A stretch of 64,000 nucleotides of DNA, taken from NCBI GenBank assembly GCA_012295225.1, contig WMKK01000009.1, positions 207,909-271,908 of the forward strand. The letters are read 5' to 3'. A program made the translations under genes and the position numbers. The DNA comes from Ostreococcus mediterraneus (lineage: Eukaryota; Chlorophyta; Mamiellophyceae; Mamiellales; Bathycoccaceae). The notes below the pieces were generated by a model. It ran no database searches, had not been told where the DNA came from, and worked only from the letters and a program-made list of their open reading frames with translations. The stretch's first letter is position 1, and each line of letters opens with the position of its first letter. This document shows positions 24,955 to 34,784 of the stretch, piece after piece.

Positions 24955-27900
24955 ATGGCGCCTTCGCACGCGGCGATGCGCGCACACGTCGCGTGTGACG
25001 CGCGATGGCGCGCAGGGGTGACGACGACGTCGACGACGTCGACGACAGCGCGCGGGAGCTCGCGACGATGCGATGCGGGACGTCACACCACAGTGGTGGG
25101 CACAGGCGGGGTACGGCGTCAGGCGTCGCGCACGAAGGGCACGCGCGCGAACGCGAGCGTGGATGATGATGTGTATTCACAAATGGATGCGGCGTCGACG
25201 TCTGGGTCGCCGACGCCCGCGGCGCCGGCGTTGCAGTTGCAGTTGAGCTCGGGCGCGAGCGGCGCGGGCGCGTTTGGGTCGTCGTCGCGCGTGATGGATT
25301 TCGTCGCGGCGTGGGATGCGATTAATCCGCGCTTGGCTGAGCATGGGGAGGTGAATAAGGAGATGTTGTTGTCGGCGTTGACGCTGGCGATTCCGAGGTT
25401 GCAGCAGATACCGATGACTGGGGGGCATAAGGAGTCGAAGACGGGGAGCGGAAAACCGGCGCACGAACGCGCGGTGGACGTGACGTTGACGCTCGTGGAT
25501 TTAGGTATGGATGCGGAATGTATTTCTGCTGGGTTGTTGCGTGAAGCCGTGGTGCATGGGACGGTGACGTTGGACGAGATTGAGGCTGTATTAGGGGAAG
25601 GAGTGATGAAGCTCGCGCACGACGTCGGGCGCGTGCACGATTTGCCAAGACGCGTGCACTCGTACGACGAGGAATCCGCCGAGAGATTGAGGTCGTTTTA
25701 CTTGTCTTTTCATGACATTCGAGCGATTGTGGTTGAGTTGGCGTGTAGATTAGACGTTTTGCGCCATGTGGACGAGTATGCACCCATTCAGCGAACGACT
25801 CTAGCGCTCGAGACGATGCAAATTTACGCGCCCATGGCGCACGCGCTCAACACTGGTACGCTGTGCGCCGAGCTCGAGGATTTGGCGTTTAAGATTTTGT
25901 TCCCAACCTCGTATGCGTCATTGGAACAGTGGTTGGCGTCGAACAATCCGGAGGACTCGGCGGTGTTAGACCGTACGTCGAAGCTCATGGCGGATGCGAT
26001 GAACTCTGACACGACGTTGAATGCGCTCGTCGGGCGAGGGGGCGTGAAGGTTTTAGCTCGACGCAAATCTAGATACTCAACGATGAAGAAGATTATTCGT
26101 GATGGACGCAAGCGTGAACAAGTACATGATTTGCTCGGTATGCGTTTGATTTTAACCCCGCAACCAGGGAGTGCGGCGGAAATGCCGGATATTGGTGAAG
26201 TGAGCGCCGCAGAGGATGCCGAGGCGCGCGCTTTAAAGGCGGCAAACGCGGCGTGCTATCGCGCGCAGCAAATTGCACACTCCATGTTTCCCGCAGTTAG
26301 TGGTAGAACAAAGGATTACGTGAGCAATCCCAAGCCTAATGGTTACTCTTCGTTGCATAGCACGCTCAAGGTGGCGTTTGATACGAATGGTAAGCCGCTG
26401 TCGATGAGCGACGCGCTGAAGCGAGGCGCCAACGTCGAGCTGCAGATTCGCACATGCGCCATGCACATCGCCGCTGAGGCTGGTGCGGCGTCGCACACGT
26501 CATATAAGGGTGGTTTGAAGGAAGACACTGGCATGGTGCGCTCGTTGGCTGATCTCGCAACCGCTGCTAATCGCGCCGCTGAGGAAAAGTTTGGGTCATT
26601 CATGCACTCCGACTTGCGTACTCGCTGCGCCGACCATGATCGTCTGTTCGATACGTTCGATCTCGATGGCGATGGACGAGTCACTATCGCCGAGTTACGT
26701 CAAGTGCTGTCGAAGATTTGGAATACTGAGGAAGAATCTCAGCTGCGCGCCGAGGCGGACGCGTTGATGACGTTGTTGGATGTCAACGAAGACGGCACCA
26801 TCGATCCGAATGAGTTCACCAAATTCCGAGCGTCTCTCACGGCGATTAGTGCGTTACCAATGGCGGACGCTGAAACGTTAGCTGCAATCGAGGCTGTGGC
26901 TCTCGTCACAGAAGAAGACGTCGTCGTTGAGGTTCAAACGGTTGACGTCGAGGATGCCGTCATCGACGTCGACGTTGTACCCACGAGCAGCAAGCTCGAA
27001 GACGAAGCTGAGCTCATCGCCACCGTGCGTGAAGCTGTGAATTCAAGCTATGAATACATCGGCAAGTCTGATGCCGCCGCAAGAAAGGCTGCGGCGGCGA
27101 TGCGAGAAACTAATCCCGCACCGATTGAATGGCAACTGGTTTGGGATTTGATGAATTCGGGGCGAGCGGAGACGGCGCGTCAGTTGTTTTATCAACGCAC
27201 CACGCGCACACCGAGCGAGATTGAAACCTGGGAGCAATGGGCAAGATTCGAACTTCTTCAAGGAGATCCGGAGCGCGCGCGTGGGCTGTACCGAGCCGCT
27301 CTCTTGCACTGCACCGACATGCCGCTGGTGCGCGCCGAGACCCTTCGTAAATGGGCGATGATGGAACTCGCGTCCACCGACGCGCTGCATACGACATCCG
27401 CGCCTGATTTATTCTCGCGCGCCATCGCAGTGCTCGCTGAAGCGAGTGCCGAAGGTAAGATCACCAAAGAAGAGTCCGGAAAGGGTCAAGCCAAGGTGTA
27501 CCACACGTGGTCTCAAGGCGCGTCGCGCCGAGGCGATCTCGCCCAAGCGCGAACGCTTCTCGACAAGGCGGAAGCATTGGACGCGAACAACCCCGCCGTG
27601 GCGCACGCGCGCGGACAAATCGAAGAAGCGAGTGGTAACGTCACTGCGGCTATCGCTGCGTACGCCATGGGCGCGGCGTCTAATCCAACCGACCCATTCT
27701 TGATTCAGTCTTGGGCGCGTCTCGAAGCGAAAGCGGGACGCTTGGCCAACGCGCGCGCGTTGTACAAGCGCGGGATAGAAGCTCATCCGGATAATCATCA
27801 CTTGGCGCAAGCGTGGGCGGTGAGCGAGTCCAAACACCGCGATGGAGACTCATCCATCGCGCGCGAGCAATTTCAACGCGCAAGCGCCATCGCGCCGTGG

Positions 27901-28482
27901 TCTGTGCACACGTGGGCTGCCTGGGCGCGTTTCGAAGCCTTTGCCGAAAACAACACGCGAAGCATCGAAACCGCCTTGGCGCTCTACACGCGCGGCTTGG
28001 AAGTCGAACGCGGTAACGTCGTATGCCTGATTGGTTTGGCAGAATGTCAAAGTCGTCTCGGACGTTTCAACGCGGCGCGCGACGTGCTCTCCATCGCGCA
28101 GCGCGCGCATCCCGACCATTGGGGCGTCGTCTTTGAAATGGCCAAGCTCGAGGAGCGCGCCGGTCAACCGGCAAAAGCGATTCATCACTACGCGCGAGCG
28201 CGCGAAATGAAACGCGCGTCCCGCGCGCGCGCGCCATCGACGGCACGCCGTGGAAAATCCTCCACGTGGTCGCCGCTCGAGCGGCTCGAACGCGACGAAC
28301 GCGACGAACGCGCCTCCCGCTCCGCCGCCGTCGTCTCCGCCTCCGCCGTCGTCGACGCCTTACACCTCGACGACGACGACGACCACCACCACCACGCGCC
28401 CGATGCGAACCGCGAACCGTCGCCGCGGCGTCCAGTCCTTCGCGCCCGACGTCGTCGACGCTACGTCGACGACGACGCCTGA
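24955..28482 (+). CDS. CRSH: Calcium-dependent RelA/SpoT homologue (CRSH) fused to a HAT/TPR array
   Basis: This single-exon gene gives 1175 aa from ATG 24955 (an in-frame ATG at 24976 is an alternative). A transit-like N-terminus precedes the RSH region. In the hydrolase half, the HD pair is replaced by RE (residues 196-197, LLREAVVHG), so ppGpp hydrolysis is probably lost. The synthetase half is intact: VHDLLGMRLILTP, KDYVSNPKPNGYSSLH (about 455-468) and ELQIRT with E495. Two canonical EF-hands follow (DLDGDGRVTIAE at 569-580, DVNEDGTIDPNE at 609-620), as in plant CRSH. Residues about 725-1087 form roughly nine HAT/TPR-like repeats (WEQWARFELLQGDPERARGL, TWAAWARFEAFAENNTRSIE), resembling the RNA-binding HCF107/Mbb1 type. 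The tail is Arg/Asp/His-rich. Ca2+-gated (p)ppGpp synthesis in the plastid is inferred. The fused C-terminus is unusual. Confidence 0.9.
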   Translation: MAPSHAAMRAHVACDARWRAGVTTTSTTSTTARGSSRRCDAGRHTTVVGTGGVRRQASRTKGTRANASVDDDVYSQMDAASTSGSPTPAAPALQLQLSSGASGAGAFGSSSRVMDFVAAWDAINPRLAEHGEVNKEMLLSALTLAIPRLQQIPMTGGHKESKTGSGKPAHERAVDVTLTLVDLGMDAECISAGLLREAVVHGTVTLDEIEAVLGEGVMKLAHDVGRVHDLPRRVHSYDEESAERLRSFYLSFHDIRAIVVELACRLDVLRHVDEYAPIQRTTLALETMQIYAPMAHALNTGTLCAELEDLAFKILFPTSYASLEQWLASNNPEDSAVLDRTSKLMADAMNSDTTLNALVGRGGVKVLARRKSRYSTMKKIIRDGRKREQVHDLLGMRLILTPQPGSAAEMPDIGEVSAAEDAEARALKAANAACYRAQQIAHSMFPAVSGRTKDYVSNPKPNGYSSLHSTLKVAFDTNGKPLSMSDALKRGANVELQIRTCAMHIAAEAGAASHTSYKGGLKEDTGMVRSLADLATAANRAAEEKFGSFMHSDLRTRCADHDRLFDTFDLDGDGRVTIAELRQVLSKIWNTEEESQLRAEADALMTLLDVNEDGTIDPNEFTKFRASLTAISALPMADAETLAAIEAVALVTEEDVVVEVQTVDVEDAVIDVDVVPTSSKLEDEAELIATVREAVNSSYEYIGKSDAAARKAAAAMRETNPAPIEWQLVWDLMNSGRAETARQLFYQRTTRTPSEIETWEQWARFELLQGDPERARGLYRAALLHCTDMPLVRAETLRKWAMMELASTDALHTTSAPDLFSRAIAVLAEASAEGKITKEESGKGQAKVYHTWSQGASRRGDLAQARTLLDKAEALDANNPAVAHARGQIEEASGNVTAAIAAYAMGAASNPTDPFLIQSWARLEAKAGRLANARALYKRGIEAHPDNHHLAQAWAVSESKHRDGDSSIAREQFQRASAIAPWSVHTWAAWARFEAFAENNTRSIETALALYTRGLEVERGNVVCLIGLAECQSRLGRFNAARDVLSIAQRAHPDHWGVVFEMAKLEERAGQPAKAIHHYARAREMKRASRARAPSTARRGKSSTWSPLERLERDERDERASRSAAVVSASAVVDALHLDDDDDHHHHAPDANREPSPRRPVLRARRRRRYVDDDA

Positions 28483-28934
28483 GCGCGACGACGCCGCACC
28501 GTCGCGCGCGCCGACGCGGTGCAATCGAGACTCGGATAGCGGTCATGGGACGTAGAGTATGCAATCATATATACTATAGCAGCCCGCCACACGCCTATGT
28601 GTCGTCGAGCCGCGGTGGTTCGGACATTCGGCGCCTCCAGGCTGGCCCGCGGACGCCCCGCCTCCGGTGACGTCGCGCGACGGCACACGACGACGGCGGG
28701 CGGTACGCGGACGACGGAGGGCGGTACGCGGACGACGCGGACGCGTCAATCGCGTGGCGCCGGGCACCAAGCACCGGGCACGGGGACGACGACGACGACG
28801 GGGATACGCGCGCAGACGTGGATCGCATCGCATCGCATCGATCGATCGCGCGGGCGTACGACGTCGTGGACGCGCGAGACGTCACCGCGCGCGTGCGCGG
28901 TGGTGGTGCGCTCGCGTAGACGTGCGTGGGTGTG
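28483..28934. other. Intergenic region between CRSH and a disordered-protein gene
   Basis: These 452 bp contain an AT-rich word (ATATATACTATA near 28566) that could be a TATA-like element and a 21 bp direct repeat near 28698-28739. Several GC-rich frames are open but have no recognisable content. No RNA gene is seen. Confidence 0.45.
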
Positions 28935-30032
28935 ATGGATGGGGACGGGGTGCGAGGCGATCGCGCGCACGGTATGGGGGGGTACGCGTTGGAACGGCGC
29001 GCGGGGGACGCGCGCGGACGCGGACGGGGGCGGGGGCGGGACGGGGACGGCGCGATCGGGGCGGGGATGATGCGTGAGAGGGGTGTTCGTGATGGGCAGG
29101 TGGAGGGTGGTGCGGGTGATGCCGATGCGGCGGCGTTGAGGGATCGCGTGGAGGCGCTCAAGGTGCGCATCGACGCGCGGTATCGCGCGTCGAGGCGGGA
29201 CGGGGACGCGGCGGAGAGTTTATTCGAGCCGGTGAGCGGCGCGAGCTCGAGGGTGAAGGAGTTAGAGACTGAACGTGCGTTGGCGAGGTTGATTACGCGG
29301 GCGAATTTAGAGGCGCGGGCGCAGGGGCGACGGAGTGGGCGGTTGAATGATAGCGCGACGACGGTGCTCACCAAGGAGGAGTACGACGAGATTTTTAGCG
29401 AGAGATCCACCGAAGGTTCATTTCACGGGTATTCTACGGGAAAGCACGCGCGGAGGAGTTCGTTTGAAGATGAGCGTATTAAATTCGACAGTGCGTTGCC
29501 ATCGGTCGTGGATGATGACTATTGCGCAGAAATTGGCGGGCGACGAAATCCGACGCCGGGACGCACGAGAGATTGGCTCGAGACGAGGACGCCGTCGAGC
29601 CCCGAGCGAAACTCTCGACGAGAGTTAGATCGCGACTTGGAGACGTCGTCGACGCTGTTAAAATCACCACGCCGTAATGGTTCATTTAAGATGCTTTCCC
29701 CCGAAGTGGCGAGGACGATGACCGCAGAGGAGGCGCTTCGTCCGCGGGTGAGACGGGCGCTCCGTCAGGCGGCGACGTCGTCGCCCGACGCCCAAGACTC
29801 CCCAAACTCTCCCTCTGAACGCTCGTTTAGTCGAACATCGTCGACACTTTCGATTGCGTCGCTGTGTACGAGCGATCGTCCGTCTTCGGCGTTTTCGCCC
29901 GTGGCGCGACGACAAGAAAAACAGTCATCCGCGACGACGACGCTCACGACGACGACGGCGATTCAAGACGACGCTCGAGAGCAGGCGAACGTTTCTATTG
30001 CTGCGCGCGCGCGTACGACGCGTACCATGTAA
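28935..30032 (+). CDS. Unrecognised, largely disordered 365-residue protein
   Basis: From ATG 28935 the product starts with Gly/Arg/Asp-rich sequence. It then has a predicted helix (AAALRDRVEALKVRIDARYR), a second helical segment (VKELETERALARLITRANLE), and a Ser/Thr/Pro-rich C-terminal half with many SP/TP sites (TPSSPERNS, SPDAQDSPNSPSERS). This looks like a phosphorylated regulatory or cytoskeletal scaffold, but there is no domain to name. The first 40 residues are low-complexity, so the true start could be the ATG pair near 29068 (MMRERGVRDG). Confidence 0.55.
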   Translation: MDGDGVRGDRAHGMGGYALERRAGDARGRGRGRGRDGDGAIGAGMMRERGVRDGQVEGGAGDADAAALRDRVEALKVRIDARYRASRRDGDAAESLFEPVSGASSRVKELETERALARLITRANLEARAQGRRSGRLNDSATTVLTKEEYDEIFSERSTEGSFHGYSTGKHARRSSFEDERIKFDSALPSVVDDDYCAEIGGRRNPTPGRTRDWLETRTPSSPERNSRRELDRDLETSSTLLKSPRRNGSFKMLSPEVARTMTAEEALRPRVRRALRQAATSSPDAQDSPNSPSERSFSRTSSTLSIASLCTSDRPSSAFSPVARRQEKQSSATTTLTTTTAIQDDAREQANVSIAARARTTRTM

Positions 30033-30117
30033 TCAAATATTTTCAATGTATATGTGCTGCTAATATGTGTATTTCTTATTGAAACGAATGGGTGTGTGTT
30101 TGTTTTCGAGCGTGAAT

Positions 30118-32031
30118 CTACAAGAGTAAAACTCTGGACGCGGGCGCCGCGCGCAAACCGGTGAATTTGACGTGAGCGCGAGCGCGTTGGGACACGCCGC
30201 CTCGCGTGGCGCGCGCAGTGACGCGCACTCCGCGTTCGCGAACACCGGTGATGGTCATCGAAGCGCTGACGGTGACGGAGTCTTTCTTCATATCAAACTT
30301 GTCCGCCGCGACGTGCACATTCTTCACCGCCCGGCCAGAAATGTCGCCGACACTCTTCTCCCATTCTGGATCCCAGCTCACGGCTTCGGGGGTGGAGCAC
30401 GCGATAGACTTGCCAAAGGGGCACGTGGCGTACGCACAGTCGCCATTCTCAAACCCGGTGACGAAATGCTCTTCGAAAATCGAACGAAGCAAGTAGTATT
30501 CCTTTGTCGTTGGCGGGTGAAGAGGGAAGCGCTGCGCGCGCTTGGCAAATTCTTCATCCGAAACCTCTAATTCCGCGTGCGCGGCCAAGCCGTCGACCCA
30601 GTCGTAGCCGACGCCGTCACTGAATTGCTCTTTTTGACGCCAAAGAACTTCTTGCGGCAAGAACGGGTTCTCCTCGGTGTCAAACGCCTTGCGCAAAATG
30701 TACTTTTCGAGAAACGGGCGACCTTCGGCATCCTTTTTATTGACGTCAATCACCTTGTCTTCTGGGCGCATGTTCATCGCGAGGTCAACCACTTGTTGGG
30801 ACAAAAGCGGAGTGCGAACTTCGATACCCCAGCTCATCGTCGCCTTGTTTGCACGCAAAACGTCCCACTGGTGCAATCGCATAGTTTTACGGCGGCACTC
30901 GGCGTGGAACTCCTTGGCGTTTGGCGCCTTGTGGAAGTACAAGTATCCCCCAAATAATTCATCCGCACCTTCACCAGAAAGTACCATCTTGAATCCCATG
31001 GCTTTGATGTGACGGCTCAACAAGTACATAGGCACCGAAGCGCGAACTTGTTCGAACGTTTCGAGGTGCCACACTACGTCTCTGAGCGCATCCAACGCCT
31101 CGGCGGGAGTAAAGTGCACTTCGTGGTGGATAGTGCCGAGTTGGTCAGCCACCTTTTTAGCGGCGATCAAATCGGGCGCACCCTTGATCCCAATAGAGAA
31201 AGAGTGCACGGGTTCATCGCGTCCATACGTGTTCGTCGCATTCTTACGCTGTCGCACGGCAATGGAGGTGATCAGGGACGAGTCGAGACCGCCAGACAAG
31301 AGCACGGCGTACGGCACATCCGCCATCAAGCGCTTTGTCACGGCATCCACAACAGTTTCGCGAATCTCCGCCAAATCCGCCGGCTTTGTCGGCAAATAAT
31401 TCTCATCCATGATCCATTGCGGGTCGTACCAACGCGTCATCGTCGCCGGGTCGTCACCCTTCTTGACGAAAATGTGTCCCGGCGGGAAGATTTCATAGCT
31501 CGCCACCCCTGGGTCGTCGTGAAGCGTCTTCATTTCGCTACTAAACCAAACGCTCCCATCCTTACCCGTCGCCATGTACATCGGAATCTTCCCCATATGA
31601 TCTCTCGCCGCAACAATCGTATCGTTCTTACGGTCCTCAATCACAAACGCAAACATACCATCGAGCTCCTTGACAAACTCCGTCCCGTGTTGCTCGTACA
31701 AGTGCCCGATGACTTGACAATCGCTCTTATTCGCACTCACAATGTTAAACTTATCTCTCAACTCTTGGTGGTTATAGATCTCACCATTCGCAATAAACGC
31801 AATATTCTTCGACGCGTCCGTAAATAACGGTTGGTTCCCGCTCTCACCAGGCGCGACGATCGCCAAGCGCTTGTGCACCATGAAGGTTTGTCGCCCGCTC
31901 GCATCCTCTCTCACCTCCATCCCGTACGAATCCGGTCCGCGATGGCGTAAACGCTTCGCCAACTGATACACGCGCTGTCGATTCTTACGCGCATCGCCCG
32001 TGAGGCGCAGTACGCTGAATATACCGCACAT
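30118..32031 (-). CDS. ASN1: Asparagine synthetase (glutamine-hydrolysing)
   Basis: The start at 32031 gives MCGIFSVL, so that Cys2 is the glutaminase nucleophile after Met removal; an upstream in-frame ATG at 32052 is ignored for this reason. The glutaminase domain shows RHRGPDSYGM and IANGEIYNHQELR. The synthetase domain has the PP-loop VLLSGGLDSSLI, then SIGIKGAPDL and LSGEGADELFGGY. The protein has 637 aa, and the last 50 residues are an extra basic tail. It makes Asn from Asp, Gln and ATP in the cytosol. Land-plant AsnB-type enzymes are of similar size. No intron is present. Confidence 0.95.
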   Translation of the reverse strand: MCGIFSVLRLTGDARKNRQRVYQLAKRLRHRGPDSYGMEVREDASGRQTFMVHKRLAIVAPGESGNQPLFTDASKNIAFIANGEIYNHQELRDKFNIVSANKSDCQVIGHLYEQHGTEFVKELDGMFAFVIEDRKNDTIVAARDHMGKIPMYMATGKDGSVWFSSEMKTLHDDPGVASYEIFPPGHIFVKKGDDPATMTRWYDPQWIMDENYLPTKPADLAEIRETVVDAVTKRLMADVPYAVLLSGGLDSSLITSIAVRQRKNATNTYGRDEPVHSFSIGIKGAPDLIAAKKVADQLGTIHHEVHFTPAEALDALRDVVWHLETFEQVRASVPMYLLSRHIKAMGFKMVLSGEGADELFGGYLYFHKAPNAKEFHAECRRKTMRLHQWDVLRANKATMSWGIEVRTPLLSQQVVDLAMNMRPEDKVIDVNKKDAEGRPFLEKYILRKAFDTEENPFLPQEVLWRQKEQFSDGVGYDWVDGLAAHAELEVSDEEFAKRAQRFPLHPPTTKEYYLLRSIFEEHFVTGFENGDCAYATCPFGKSIACSTPEAVSWDPEWEKSVGDISGRAVKNVHVAADKFDMKKDSVTVSASMTITGVRERGVRVTARATRGGVSQRARAHVKFTGLRAAPASRVLLL

Positions 32032-32413
32032 TTCGCTCGACGCGCGACGCAAAGCCCTGGTTGAGAGGGTTTAATCGAATCCCACTCCACCCTCTGCTCG
32101 AATCGCGTCCACGACGACGACGCGTGCGATGTGCGACGCGCGACGGGCGACGCGCGAGCCCGCTCTACGACTTCGTCTGTGCGCGAACCGCGAGGGATTC
32201 GATCGCGTGCGTTCGCGAGCGACAGACGACGCGTCGCACAGTGGCGCGGTGGAGGGCCCTATCTGCACCGAAGCCGCCGCCAACGGGGCGCGTGGAATGT
32301 CATACTGTTTGTGCATAGAAGATGATTGGATGGTTGGATGGCGCCTCGCGGGCGAGCGGGCGGGCGTCGAACGACGCGCGTGATGGGTAAAGGTTGCGAA
32401 AACGGGTGATGAT
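32032..32413. other. Upstream region of asparagine synthetase
   Basis: These 382 bp lie between the 3' end of MECR and the start of ASN1, both on the minus strand. The open frames here are short and arginine-rich and do not resemble proteins. Nothing else is seen. Confidence 0.5.
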
Positions 32414-33565
32414 TTACAAGCGTAGGAGGATTTTGTGTAATCCAGGGCGATCGGGGGCGGCGGCGTCGAGGGCGAGGGTGGATTGAAGTCGCGCGAGGGG
32501 AACGTCGCGGAATCGAGCGGCGTCGACGACGAGCGCTCCGGAACGGATGAGGGCGCAGATTTCGTCGAGCATGGCGCGACGACCGCGGCTTGAGTTGTGT
32601 GTGGCATCGTGTTCTAGCCAGCGCGTGAGCCAGAAGCCGCTCAGGGTGATGTCTTTGAAGATGAAGGCGCCGGTGGGGACGAGGAGCGGTTGTTTGCTCA
32701 TTCCTCCGTACGTCACCATGCGAGAGCCTGCGTTGGGCTGTAGCAGCCGCAGCATGGTTTGCGCGCTGTACCCGCCGACAGCGTTGTATGCCACGCGCGC
32801 TCGCGACGCGAGCTCGCGCGTGCGCGCATCTAAACGTAATATTTTACCCTCAACATCTGGAAGCACGACATCGGCGCCGTCGGCTCGTAAAGACTCAAAT
32901 ACCTCCTCCGTCTCTCGCGCATCCTCGCGCGGTCTACACATCGCTATCGTTCTAATACCTCGTGTGCGTGCTATTTGCAACAACGCTCGCCCCACACCAC
33001 TCGTCGCGGCGTTTATAACCACCGTCTCGCCTTCGCGCGCGTCGTAATCCTCCAACAACCTCAACGCCGTGCACGGATTCACCGTCAACGTCGCCGCCGC
33101 GTGCACGGGCACGTCTCTATCAATCACATCAAAATTCTCACACGCGCTCACGATATCTCGTCGCCACGTTCCATCGACGTATGATCGATTCGGTACCACC
33201 CGGTCGCCGACGCGCGCCCCGACGCACGCCGCGCCCGCGGCCACCACCTCTCCCACGCCCTCGTTCCCGCCCACCCCCGGCACCGCACGCGGCAGCGGAT
33301 ACTTGCCTTCAATAATATTCACGTCCGACGGGTTCACGGGCGCGGCGAGCATGCGCACGCGCACGTCCCCCGGGCCCATGGGCGGTAACGGTACCGTCGT
33401 CATCTCGAGCACCTCGTGCGCGGGACCGCGCGTGGCGTACGTCGCCGCCTCGGTGACGCTCGATGCGCGCCTCGAAGACGACGGCGTCGGTGCTGTCGTC
33501 GACGTCGACGACGACGCGAGGCGCCGGGACGCGCCGCGCGACAGTGCGCGCGCGACGAATGCCAT
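32414..33565 (-). CDS. MECR: Mitochondrial enoyl-[acyl-carrier-protein] reductase (MECR/ETR1 type)
   Basis: From ATG 33565 (MAFVARALSRGASRRL) the protein has 383 aa with a clear mitochondrial presequence. It matches the MECR branch of zinc-less medium-chain dehydrogenases: MLAAPVNPSDVNIIEGKYP, VGGNEGVGEVVAAG, LTVNPCTALRLLEDY, cofactor loop ATSGVGRALLQIA, VTYGGMSKQPLL, and FKDITLSGFWLTRWL. It performs the last reduction of mitochondrial type II fatty-acid synthesis, which supplies the lipoate precursor. Its start is 41 bp from that of ZNHIT2 on the other strand. Confidence 0.93.
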   Translation of the reverse strand: MAFVARALSRGASRRLASSSTSTTAPTPSSSRRASSVTEAATYATRGPAHEVLEMTTVPLPPMGPGDVRVRMLAAPVNPSDVNIIEGKYPLPRAVPGVGGNEGVGEVVAAGAACVGARVGDRVVPNRSYVDGTWRRDIVSACENFDVIDRDVPVHAAATLTVNPCTALRLLEDYDAREGETVVINAATSGVGRALLQIARTRGIRTIAMCRPREDARETEEVFESLRADGADVVLPDVEGKILRLDARTRELASRARVAYNAVGGYSAQTMLRLLQPNAGSRMVTYGGMSKQPLLVPTGAFIFKDITLSGFWLTRWLEHDATHNSSRGRRAMLDEICALIRSGALVVDAARFRDVPLARLQSTLALDAAAPDRPGLHKILLRL

Positions 33566-33605
33566 GCGCGCGCGTGGAGCGTTGTGACGCCACTGTGCGG
33601 CGCGT

Positions 33606-34784
33606 ATGGATCCCGAGTCATCGACGCCGACGTGCGAGGCGTGCACGAAATCGTATTCAAAGTATGCGTGCCCGCGATGCGCCGCGCGCGTGTGCTCGTT
33701 GGGGTGTTATAACGCCCATAACGGCGGGCGCTGTCGCGAAGTGTTTCACGGGGAAGGTTTGCGAGACGCCATGAATGGTTTAGTGGTGGACGATGAAGGC
33801 AAGAGAACGATGATTGAGGCGTTGAAGAGACAAGGATATGCGGATGGGGTGTATGATTTCGCCAACGGTGGGGATGAGGGCGAAGGTGAGAGTGATGAAG
33901 ACGGTGACGCGGAGGTTGAAGACGAAGACGCCGCGCGGTGCGTGTTGAGCGAAACCAGCCTCGAGGCGTTGTCTCGAGGGGAAATGTTAGACGTCAACGC
34001 ACTCGATGCGAGAGAATTAGCGAGTTTTAGAGCGGCGTGCGCGAGAGGTGAGCTCGTGGTGCCATGGACGCCATGGTGGATGGAGAAAGAGGCTGGGGAG
34101 ACGCGCGTCGGCGCGAGCGGCGCGAGAGCGGTGGAAGAAATTAGCGAGAATGTGCGCGAAGATTTGGGTAAAGGCGAGACGAGTACGACAGAAACGTCAT
34201 CCAGTATACCTTCACCAGCGACGGCGGCGGAAGCGCTCGAACCATTTGATGTTTTAAGCGGAGGCAAAACGCCGCCCGAAAGCTTGCGATGGCACTGCGT
34301 CAACGCGCTCGCCGCTTACGTCTTAGTCAAACGTATATTCAACGGAGATTGGACCGACGACGAAGCCACCGCTGCGAGCTTACTTTTGGACATATCCAGC
34401 GTCCTGGGCGCGCGAACTGCAATCGGAGGCATTGAATGTGCGACATCCGCGACGCACGACGTCGTCGAACGCGCCGCCCGTCTCGCCCCCGCCCGCGCTC
34501 TGCTCCCTCCACCATCCGCACTCCCACGCGTGATCTCCACCGAACTCTCCATCATCTTCTCCCGTGGCATCAATGTCATCATCTTAGCCTTCCTCGACCT
34601 CTCACGAGTGCTCAACAGCGCATCGATGTCATCCGGCGGCGCGTCCAAACCGGCGCGCGACGCCTTTCGCGCCGCGCGCTTGAAATCCCGCTACCTCGCC
34701 GCGTACTCGATATCCACCGCCGCGCGCGACCCCGACGCGCTCGACGCCATCGCGCGCGCGCTCGGTGCCCTCACGCCTCCTTGA
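33606..34784 (+). CDS. ZNHIT2: Zinc finger HIT-domain protein 2 (ZNHIT2-like)
   Basis: The protein (392 aa) opens with a HIT-type treble-clef zinc finger: CEACTKSYSKYACPRCAARV, then CSLGCYNAHNGGRC. After it, REVFHGEGLRDAM and a long acidic linker lead to a helical C-terminal region (LRWHCVNALAAYVLVKRIFN...LLLDISSVLGAR), as in ZNHIT2. Human ZNHIT2 bridges R2TP/HSP90 and the U5 snRNP (PRPF8/EFTUD2). The start at 33606 puts the finger at residue 10, as in homologues. It shares a very short bidirectional promoter with MECR. Confidence 0.88.
   Translation: MDPESSTPTCEACTKSYSKYACPRCAARVCSLGCYNAHNGGRCREVFHGEGLRDAMNGLVVDDEGKRTMIEALKRQGYADGVYDFANGGDEGEGESDEDGDAEVEDEDAARCVLSETSLEALSRGEMLDVNALDARELASFRAACARGELVVPWTPWWMEKEAGETRVGASGARAVEEISENVREDLGKGETSTTETSSSIPSPATAAEALEPFDVLSGGKTPPESLRWHCVNALAAYVLVKRIFNGDWTDDEATAASLLLDISSVLGARTAIGGIECATSATHDVVERAARLAPARALLPPPSALPRVISTELSIIFSRGINVIILAFLDLSRVLNSASMSSGGASKPARDAFRAARLKSRYLAAYSISTAARDPDALDAIARALGALTPP

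Noticed and set aside
28250-28670. Two alternative open frames at the 3' end of CRSH
   Set aside because: They are Pro/Thr or Arg runs produced by a GAC/CGC repeat in the tail of the gene, not separate proteins.
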